Shown: piece after piece, positions 14,958-23,128 of the stretch
How the letters are laid out: the number at the start of each line of letters is the position of its first letter
How positions within the stretch are numbered: position 1 is the stretch's first letter
Assembly (NCBI GenBank): GCA_041497995.1
Contig: JBGQHM010000067.1
Coordinates: 1-23,128, forward strand
Reading direction: 5' to 3'
DNA from: DATKMS01 sp041497995
GTDB taxonomy: Bacteria > Desulfobacterota > Binatia > HRBIN30
Length of the DNA: 23,128 nucleotides
Notes under the pieces: generated by a model
The model's database searches: none
The model's input: the letters and a program-made list of their open reading frames with translations, nothing else
Told to the model about the DNA's origin: nothing
Program-made: the position numbers and the translations under genes

Positions 14958-15029
14958 GGCCTGCAGCCAGCGTCATTTCTATGGCCCGCTCCCGTTGGGT
15001 CGCTGCGGGCTGCCAAGTCCGACGGGCTG
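14954..15029 (+). repeat. Dispersed ~76-bp repeat, copy A
   Basis: Starts CTAGGGCCTGCAGCCAGCG and ends CCGACGGGCTG. By eye it is about 92% identical (five substitutions, one 1-bp indel) to copy B at 22310-22384. It can fold back: GCAGCC-AGCG pairs with CGCT-(GCG)-GGCTGC around a ~28-nt loop. The element begins inside the TAG stop codon of the preceding gene. Confidence 0.8.
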
Positions 15030-15268
15030 ATTAGGCTGCGGTTCGACGCATTCTCAGCGCGGGTGCACGACTGTGCGCCCAGCTGATGGCCACCTGCCGC
15101 GGTGCGCCTCTGCGCGCCGCCTTCCTTTCGTAAGTCCTTTCAGACACCAAACGTGGAAACGCGCAGCGCACGATCGCTGTGTTCTCACAGCTCTCGGCCG
15201 CCTCTGCCCTAGACTTGCGCCGGCGCCATCCTATTATGCAGCTCAACGAACACCGGAGGACTCACGCC
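15030..15268. other. Non-coding stretch before acnA
   Basis: Together with repeat copy A this makes a 311-bp gap. No gene is supported; apart from the candidate promoter at 15210-15237 I see no further structure. Confidence 0.5.
15210..15237 (+). promoter_or_regulatory. Candidate acnA promoter TAGACT-16-TATTAT
   Basis: A -35-like TAGACT (15210-15215, 4/6 match) and a good -10 TATTAT (15232-15237) are separated by 16 bp. A start near 15244 would give a ~25-nt leader containing the GGAGGA ribosome binding site. Confidence 0.45.
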
Positions 15269-18016
<2,748 letters not shown>

Positions 18017-18054
18017 GTCGCGAGCCGCGCAAGCGACATCCCCCGTTCCTCCGT

Positions 18055-18081
18055 AGAGACGCCCCACTCTGGAGCGTCTCT
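18055..18081 (+). terminator. Terminator-like hairpin after acnA
   Basis: AGAGACGC (18055-18062) and GCGTCTCT (18074-18081) form a perfect 8-bp stem, extendable by CC/GG with one bulge. It lies 38 bp after the acnA stop and is followed by CCTTG, a weak T content. Confidence 0.5.
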
Positions 18082-18098
18082 CCTTGCACCATCGTCTG

Positions 18099-18117
18099 CT
18101 CTGGAGGTAAACCAGAG
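18099..18117 (+). repeat. Small hairpin before the hydrolase gene
   Basis: CTCTGG (18099-18104), loop AGGTAAA, CCAGAG (18112-18117): a perfect 6-bp stem in the leader, 28 bp before the ATG of the hydrolase gene. Function unknown. Confidence 0.3.
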
Positions 18118-18145
18118 GCCACCTGAAGCAGAAAGGAGCGACAGC

Positions 18146-19033
18146 ATGGCGAGCCAAGAGCTGAGCATGGTGGTGAATATGTTGAAGTCGTTTCGGCCGC
18201 TGAACGAGCCGACGATCCCTGAGATGCGCGCCGGCATGGAAGCCATGGCCGGGGCAGCGGTGATTCCCACCGACGTGCAGTGCGAGAAGGTGAGCGCCGG
18301 TGGCGTAGCCGCGGAGTGGGTGGTCGCCGACAGCGCCGACCGCACCCGCGTGATCCTCTACCTGCACGGCGGCGCCTACGTGATCGGTTCGATCAACACG
18401 CATCGCGAGCTGGCGTCGCGCCTGACGCGCGCCGCCGCAGCGCGTGTCTTGGTCATCGACTATCGCCTGGGACCCGAACACCCGCATCCAGCCGCCGTCG
18501 ACGATGCGGTGGCTGCGTATCGCTGGCTGCTGTCGCAGGGCGTGAGCCCGGCACGGATCTCGGTCGGTGGCGACTCCGCCGGTGGCGGCCTCACCGTGGC
18601 GACCCTGGTCGCAGTGCGCGATGCGGGTCTGCCGATGCCGGCGGCGGGCGTCTGTCTGTCGCCGTGGGTGGACCTCGAAGGCATCGGTGAATCGATGACC
18701 ACGAAAGCGGCGGTCGACCCGATGGTGCAGCGCGACGGCTTGCTGAAGATGGCTGCCGCGTATCTCGGCGGTCAGAGCCCGCGCACGCCACTGGCTTCTC
18801 CGCTGTATGCGAACCTCTCCGGACTGCCACCGTTGTTGATCCAGGTCGGCACGGCGGAGACGCTGCTCGATGACTCCACCCGCCTCGCCGAGCGCGCGCG
18901 CAAAGCTGGGGTACAGGTGACGCTCGAGCCGTGGGAAGACATGATCCACGTGTTCCAAGCATTCGCCTCGATGCTGCCGGAAGGCCGACAAGCGATCGAG
19001 GGCATCGGCGAGTTCGTGAGGAAGAATACGTGA
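18146..19033 (+). CDS. Alpha/beta hydrolase of the hormone-sensitive-lipase family
   Basis: 295 residues, cytoplasmic. The oxyanion motif HGGAY (74-78) is followed by YRLGPEHPHPAA and the nucleophile elbow GDSAGG (Ser144). The catalytic acid is probably Glu238 in VGTAETLLDDS and the base His268 (DMIHVFQAF). This is the HSL/acetyl-hydrolase (alpha/beta hydrolase-3) group, which contains carboxylesterases and epsilon-lactone hydrolases acting on short-chain esters or lactones; the substrate cannot be fixed. AAAGGAG lies 8 nt before the ATG. It lies between acnA and an inositol-monophosphatase-family gene, with a conspicuous repeat starting at its stop codon. Confidence 0.9.
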   Translation: MASQELSMVVNMLKSFRPLNEPTIPEMRAGMEAMAGAAVIPTDVQCEKVSAGGVAAEWVVADSADRTRVILYLHGGAYVIGSINTHRELASRLTRAAAARVLVIDYRLGPEHPHPAAVDDAVAAYRWLLSQGVSPARISVGGDSAGGGLTVATLVAVRDAGLPMPAAGVCLSPWVDLEGIGESMTTKAAVDPMVQRDGLLKMAAAYLGGQSPRTPLASPLYANLSGLPPLLIQVGTAETLLDDSTRLAERARKAGVQVTLEPWEDMIHVFQAFASMLPEGRQAIEGIGEFVRKNT

Positions 19034-19090
19034 AGCGTATCTCGTGAAGCGCTACTCGTCACACACCACTCTGACGAGATACGCTTCACG
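19029..19090. repeat. 17-bp perfect inverted repeat containing tandem 14-mers
   Basis: CGTGAAGCGTATCTCGT (19029-19045) is exactly mirrored by its reverse complement at 19074-19090, with a 28-nt loop. The left arm overlaps the TGA stop of the hydrolase gene. Inside it, CGTGAAGCGTATCT (19029-19042) is followed in tandem by CGTGAAGCGCTACT (19043-19056), a 14-bp direct repeat. Three ACGCG units follow before the next start codon. It may act as a terminator or a mobile-type repeat; the origin is unknown. Confidence 0.8.
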
Positions 19091-19114
19091 AGGAACGCGA
19101 AACGCGCAAACGCG

Positions 19115-19924
19115 ATGGACTTCGAGCAGGTCGCCCGCACCGCCGTCAGCGACGCGGGAGCCTTGCTCCGCGCTCGCTGGCGCGGCACCAAGACGGTCCA
19201 GTACAAGAGCGCGGTCGACTTGGTCACCGAAACCGATCGTGAAGCCGAGGCGCTGATCACCGGCCGGTTGCGACGCGCCTTTCCCGATCACCTGATCGTT
19301 GCGGAAGAAGCGTCGGCAGGCGTCACTCTGCAGGCGCCGGGCGGCGATGGCTACATCTGGTATCTCGACCCCCTCGACGGCACGACCAACTTCGCGCACG
19401 CCTATCCGCAGTTCTGTGTCTCGCTGGCGCTGGCGCGCGGCCCGGATCTGCTCTTCGGCATCGTCTACGATCCGGTGCGTGAAGAAACCTTCGTCGCCAA
19501 CCGCGGTCGCGGCGCCACCTTGAACGACGAAACGATCCACGTCTCCGCGGTTGACGCTCTGCAACGCGCCTTGTTGGGTACGGGATTCGCCTATGACCGC
19601 CAAGTGCGCACGGACTTCTACCTCAGCTTCGTCCGCGACTTCCTGCGCCAAGCGCAAGACGTCCGGCGGGCCGGCTCTGCCGCACTCGATCTCTGCTACG
19701 TCGCTTGCGGGCGCTTCGACGGTTTCTGGGAATGGAATCTGCGCCCCTGGGATACCGCCGCGGGCACGCTCATCGTCCGCGAAGCCGGCGGCGTGGTGAG
19801 CGACTTCCGCGGTGCGACCTTCGATCTGTATGGCGGGCAAACGCTCGCCTCCAACGGTCGTCTGCATGCTGCGATGGTTTCGGTCCTGACGCCCCGCCTC
19901 GACGGTGCGGCCGAGTTGCCCTGA
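19115..19924 (+). CDS. Inositol-monophosphatase family protein
   Basis: 269 residues, the usual length for SuhB/IMPase enzymes, which are Mg2+-dependent phosphatases of inositol phosphates or related sugar phosphates. The metal-binding residues are all visible: Glu64/Glu65 (VAEEAS), Asp85 and Asp88 in LDPLDGTTNFAH, and Asp213 in PWDTAAG. Lys31 and Asp41 fit the KSAVDLVTETDREAE start. The ATG at 19115 has no good Shine-Dalgarno; a GAGGA lies about 20 nt upstream at the edge of the inverted repeat. The following CoA-transferase gene begins 16 bp after the stop, so the two are probably co-transcribed. The substrate may be inositol-1-phosphate, fructose-1,6-bisphosphate or a nucleotide phosphate. 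Confidence 0.9.
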   Translation: MDFEQVARTAVSDAGALLRARWRGTKTVQYKSAVDLVTETDREAEALITGRLRRAFPDHLIVAEEASAGVTLQAPGGDGYIWYLDPLDGTTNFAHAYPQFCVSLALARGPDLLFGIVYDPVREETFVANRGRGATLNDETIHVSAVDALQRALLGTGFAYDRQVRTDFYLSFVRDFLRQAQDVRRAGSAALDLCYVACGRFDGFWEWNLRPWDTAAGTLIVREAGGVVSDFRGATFDLYGGQTLASNGRLHAAMVSVLTPRLDGAAELP

Positions 19925-19940
19925 GGAGTTGATAGGTCGC

Positions 19941-22313
19941 ATGCAGCCACTGACTGGTTTGCGCATCATCGACATGACCGACGAGCGCGGCGCGCTCTGT
20001 GGGCGGGTGCTCGCCGACCTCGGTGCCGACGTAATCTACGTCGAGCCGCCATTCGGCTCGCCATTTCGGCACGCTCCGCCGCTCGCGCCGGACGCCAAGA
20101 CCAGTCTTGCGTTCGCCTTCCGCAATGCGGGCAAGCGAGCCGTGGCACTCGACATCGCCACCGCGGGTGGACAAGAAGATCTGCATCGTCTCCTGAGCTC
20201 GGCAGACGCATGGATCGAGTCCACCCCGCCGGGTACGTTCACGTCGTACGGCTTCGCTCCCGAAGATGTTCGGCGCGCACATCCGGCGCTGGTGATCACG
20301 TCGATCACCGACTTCGGTCAGTCCGGACCGTATCGCGACTACCGCGGCACCGACATGATCGGCTACGCCATGGGCGGCATGCTGTACCGCGCCGGTGCGG
20401 CGCATCGGCCGCCGGTGGTTGCGCCCGGGTCACAAGCCTACGACACGGCCAGCATCACCGCTGCCTTCGGTACCGTGACTGCGCTCTATCATCGGCGCAC
20501 GACCGGCCGCGGCGACTGGCTCGACGTCTCGGTGCAAGAGGCCACCGCCAATCTCGCCGATTGGAGCGTGCCGCTGTACTCCATGATGGCGTACTACACG
20601 CACCGCGAAGGCGCGGGCATGTATCCGGTGTATCGCTGCACCGACGGCTGGGTGCGCTTGATCGTCATCGGCATCAAACACTGGCGCGCGCTGCGCGCCT
20701 GGATGGGTGAGCCGGCGGAGTTGCAAGATCCCACGTACGACGAGTTCCTCCAGCGCGTGTTCAACCGGCCGACGATCGAGCCGGTCATTCAGCGCTTCTT
20801 CGAGAGCTGGACGAAACTAGCGGTGGCGCGCGAGGCGCAAGCGCGTGGAATCCCCGCGACACCCGTCCTCGAACCTGGCGAGGTACTGGACAACGAACAC
20901 ACCCGCGCGCGCCGCACCTTCGTCGAGTTGGATGTGCTGCCGGGCCTGCGCGCCAAGATGCCGTCCGGCTTCTTCGAGATCGACGGCGTACGCGTCGGCC
21001 CGACGCGTGGCGCGCCCGCCGTCGGCGAGCACAACGAAGCGGTCGCCGCCGAGGTGCGCGCCACACCGGCGGACCGCGACGCCGCAGCCGCAGCTGCCGA
21101 TCCCTCGTTCCCATTCGCCAGCCTGCGTGTGATCGACTTCGGCGTCGGCGTGGCCGGTGTGGAGGTGGGTCGGCTGCTCGCGGAGTACGGCGCCGAAGTG
21201 ATCAAGGTCGAAAGCCGCCTAGCACCCGATTTTATCCGCGTAGTCATCCCCGGCCCGATGAACCCGCCGTTCGCGTCGTCGAATCGTTCGAAGTCGAGCT
21301 TCGGTGTAAACCTCAAGACGCCGGAAGGCGTGGCTCTAGCGCGCCGCTTGGTGAGTATGGCGGACGTGGTTGTCGAGAACAGCGCCACCGGCGTGATGGA
21401 CCGCCTCGGCCTCGGTTACGCCGATCTGCAGCGTATCAATCCGCGCGTCATCATGTTCTCGACACAGCTATTGGGTGCCGCCGGACCGTGGAAGGGCTGG
21501 TCGGGCTATGGGCCGAACGCGCATGCGGTGAGCGGCTTGCAGTACTTGTGGAACTATCCCGAGGACCGCGACAAGCCCGAGGGCTCGACGAACATTCATC
21601 CCGATCATCTCGTCGGCCGTCTCGGCGCGCTGGCGGTTGTTGCCGCATTGTTGCATCGCGAGCGCGACGGCCGCGGTGCACACATCCACGTGGCCCAGTT
21701 CGAGGCGCTGGTTCAGCTGCTCGGCGATCTGTTCATGAAAGAGAGCCTGGCCCCTGGCACGGTCCACCCGCGGGGCAACGGCAGTGACCACGGTGCGCCG
21801 TGGGGTGTCTACCCGTGCACGGGTGACGACGAGTGGTGTGTGATCAACGTGCGTAACGACGCTGAGTGGCGGGCGCTGCGAACGGCGCTCGGCTCACCCG
21901 AGTGGATGCGCGTATCGCAATACGACTCCGTCGAAGGGCGACGCCAGGGAAGCGCGCAGATCGACGAGGCCCTCGCGGCCTGGACCCGCGAGCGCGCACC
22001 GGCGGATGTGATGACGCTGTTGCAACACCACGGCGTCCCAGCTGCCGTCGTCGCGCATCCGATCCACCAGATCAACGATCCGCACCTGACGGAGCGGAAT
22101 TTCTTCCAGCGCATCGACCAGGTAGGGCTTGGTCCCTTGATCTTAGAAGGCGCCGGCTTCAAGACCATTGACATGCCGGCGGCGCGCGTCGAGTCGGCGC
22201 CGTTGCTGGGACAACACACGCGCAGCATCTGCCGTTCGTGGTTGGCGATGAGCGACGCGGACATCGACGCCCTGGTCACCGCCGGCGTGCTCGAAGAAGC
22301 GCCGCCGCTCTAG
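19941..22313 (+). CDS. Tandem-fused CaiB/BaiF family CoA-transferase
   Basis: 790 residues, about twice the usual ~400. Two class III CoA-transferase units are joined by an Ala-rich linker (~375-390). Both halves show the N-terminal Rossmann start (LRIIDMTDERGALCGRVLADLGADVIYVE and LRVIDFGVGVAGVEVGRLLAEYGAEVIKVE, each starting its half), and the second also has GVNLKTPEG and DVVVENSATGVMDRLGLGY. At the place of the catalytic Asp of formyl-CoA transferase (SMxD pattern), the first half has VSVQEA and the second VAQFEA, i.e. Glu. Family members transfer CoA between carboxylic acids or racemise alpha-methylacyl-CoA; the substrate here is unknown. GAGGAG lies 12 nt before the ATG. The TAG stop is the start of repeat copy B. 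Confidence 0.85.
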   Translation: MQPLTGLRIIDMTDERGALCGRVLADLGADVIYVEPPFGSPFRHAPPLAPDAKTSLAFAFRNAGKRAVALDIATAGGQEDLHRLLSSADAWIESTPPGTFTSYGFAPEDVRRAHPALVITSITDFGQSGPYRDYRGTDMIGYAMGGMLYRAGAAHRPPVVAPGSQAYDTASITAAFGTVTALYHRRTTGRGDWLDVSVQEATANLADWSVPLYSMMAYYTHREGAGMYPVYRCTDGWVRLIVIGIKHWRALRAWMGEPAELQDPTYDEFLQRVFNRPTIEPVIQRFFESWTKLAVAREAQARGIPATPVLEPGEVLDNEHTRARRTFVELDVLPGLRAKMPSGFFEIDGVRVGPTRGAPAVGEHNEAVAAEVRATPADRDAAAAAADPSFPFASLRVIDFGVGVAGVEVGRLLAEYGAEVIKVESRLAPDFIRVVIPGPMNPPFASSNRSKSSFGVNLKTPEGVALARRLVSMADVVVENSATGVMDRLGLGYADLQRINPRVIMFSTQLLGAAGPWKGWSGYGPNAHAVSGLQYLWNYPEDRDKPEGSTNIHPDHLVGRLGALAVVAALLHRERDGRGAHIHVAQFEALVQLLGDLFMKESLAPGTVHPRGNGSDHGAPWGVYPCTGDDEWCVINVRNDAEWRALRTALGSPEWMRVSQYDSVEGRRQGSAQIDEALAAWTRERAPADVMTLLQHHGVPAAVVAHPIHQINDPHLTERNFFQRIDQVGLGPLILEGAGFKTIDMPAARVESAPLLGQHTRSICRSWLAMSDADIDALVTAGVLEEAPPL

Positions 22314-22384
22314 GGCCTGCGGCCAGCGTCACTTCTATGGCCCGCTCCCGATGGTCGCTGCGGGCTGCCAACTCCGACAGGCTG
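22310..22384 (+). repeat. Dispersed ~76-bp repeat, copy B
   Basis: Starts CTAGGGCCTGCGGCCAGCG and ends CCGACAGGCTG. It matches copy A at 14954-15029 except for five substitutions and one 1-bp gap. The A-to-G change in GCGGCC keeps the stem as a G-T wobble with GGCTGC. Again it begins at the TAG stop codon of the preceding gene, here in the gap between convergent genes. Confidence 0.8.
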
Positions 22385-22399
22385 CCGGCCTCACGACAC

Positions 22400-23128
22400 T
22401 CACGGCTGCGGACGCGCGTGGCGGAGCAGGTCGACGCCATCGAGCCAAACGTGCGTGATGTGTTGCGTCGCTGCGATGTCGGCAGTCGGGTCGCCGTCGA
22501 CCAAGACGAGATCGGCGCGCTGCCCCGGCGCGACGTCGCCGAAGTCCGCCTGAGCGCCTGCGAGGAAGCGCGCGTTGTCGTAGGTCGCGGCGCGCAACGC
22601 CTCGCCCGGTGTCATCCCCGCCTCGACCAGCTTGGCCAGCTCGTCGTGCAGACCGGCGCCGGGGAACTGGCCGGCATTGACCGCATCGCTGCCGGCCAAG
22701 ATCGTCACGCCCGCGGCGCGAAGCTTGGCGACGTTAGCGCGCCGCGCCGCGTGTCCGTCGCGGATGGGTTTGGTCATGGCCGTCGTGCGCTCGCGCTCCT
22801 GATCATTCGGGAACGTCGAGAGCGCAGCCAATACTGCCGGCTTCGCGATTTCGCGCGTGATCGGCGACCGCGTGTCAGCATGCAGCGTCCCGAGCTCCTC
22901 GACGGCGTCCCAGATACCGATCGTGACAACGACTGGCGTGTGCGCCGCGGAGATCTTCGCAACCGCTTCGTCGGTAATCTCAGCCGTATAGACGTCGTGC
23001 ATGAGCGCATCGACACCGGAGTTGACCGTGTCGACTACGTCGCGCGATTGGCCGATGTGTGCGACGACCCGCACGTGCCCCTCGTGTGCGCGCGCGACGA
23101 TGGCGGCGATGACCCCGGTGTCGATGCG
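22400..23128 (-). CDS. Amidohydrolase, C-terminal part (gene runs off the window)
   Basis: The frame is open to the last base of the window, so the true start lies beyond 23128; at least 242 residues are visible. Landmarks of the metal-dependent amidohydrolase superfamily (imidazolonepropionase/prolidase-like) are VRVVAHIGQ, carrying a His that could bind metal, GVDALMHD, GVTILAGSDAVN, with Asp as the late metal ligand, LVEAGMTPGEALRAATYDNARFL and the C-terminal GQRADLVLVDGDPTADI that returns to the beta-sandwich domain. The likely reaction is hydrolysis of a cyclic amide or peptide bond; the substrate is unknown. It converges on the CoA-transferase gene, with repeat copy B between the two. 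Confidence 0.85.
   Translation of the reverse strand, partial: RIDTGVIAAIVARAHEGHVRVVAHIGQSRDVVDTVNSGVDALMHDVYTAEITDEAVAKISAAHTPVVVTIGIWDAVEELGTLHADTRSPITREIAKPAVLAALSTFPNDQERERTTAMTKPIRDGHAARRANVAKLRAAGVTILAGSDAVNAGQFPGAGLHDELAKLVEAGMTPGEALRAATYDNARFLAGAQADFGDVAPGQRADLVLVDGDPTADIAATQHITHVWLDGVDLLRHARPQP

Overview
The window is high-GC bacterial chromosomal DNA with densely packed genes on both strands. It carries one tRNA and shows no rRNA, insertion sequence, phage module or CRISPR array. The gene mix (a double-length CaiB/BaiF CoA-transferase, an AcnA-type aconitase, a cytoplasmic multi-PAS histidine kinase, small zinc-ribbon proteins) fits an uncultured Deltaproteobacteria-like or Binatota-like lineage. 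That is inference only, because no taxonomic marker gene is present.

Layout. (1) Positions 35-5868 hold an envelope locus. A secreted protein with glucan-water-dikinase-like domain order overlaps, by ATGA, a secreted SHGC-motif L,D-transpeptidase-like protein. A secreted SxxK serine hydrolase is divergent from them. (2) Positions 5887-7240 hold a SAM methyltransferase on the minus strand, then about 750 bp of nearly gene-free DNA with one doubtful small ORF. (3) Positions 7241-8637 hold a ribbon-helix-helix protein with a C-terminal Cys3His cluster and strong hairpins, a Bax-inhibitor-1 family membrane protein, and tRNA-Phe(GAA). (4) Positions 8813-11295 hold the first ~20 residues of a response-regulator receiver domain, joined by TGATG overlap to a PAS-PAS-PAS histidine kinase. 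(5) Positions 11328-12057 hold a good sigma-70-type promoter, a leader with a T9 tract, two small Cys-rich proteins and a terminator-like hairpin. (6) Positions 12075-14217 hold a RluA-family pseudouridine synthase divergent from a class V aminotransferase. (7) Positions 14379-14957 hold an orphan sigma-70 region-4 protein and a small unknown protein. (8) Positions 15269-22313 form a plus-strand metabolic run: aconitase, alpha/beta hydrolase, inositol-monophosphatase-family protein and fused CaiB/BaiF. (9) A truncated amidohydrolase runs off the right end.

The most unusual items are the exported dikinase/transpeptidase pair, a ~76-bp hairpin-forming repeat that twice starts at the stop codon of a gene, a 17-bp inverted repeat with tandem 14-mers at 19029-19090, the receiver-domain remnant, and the orphan sigma region 4.
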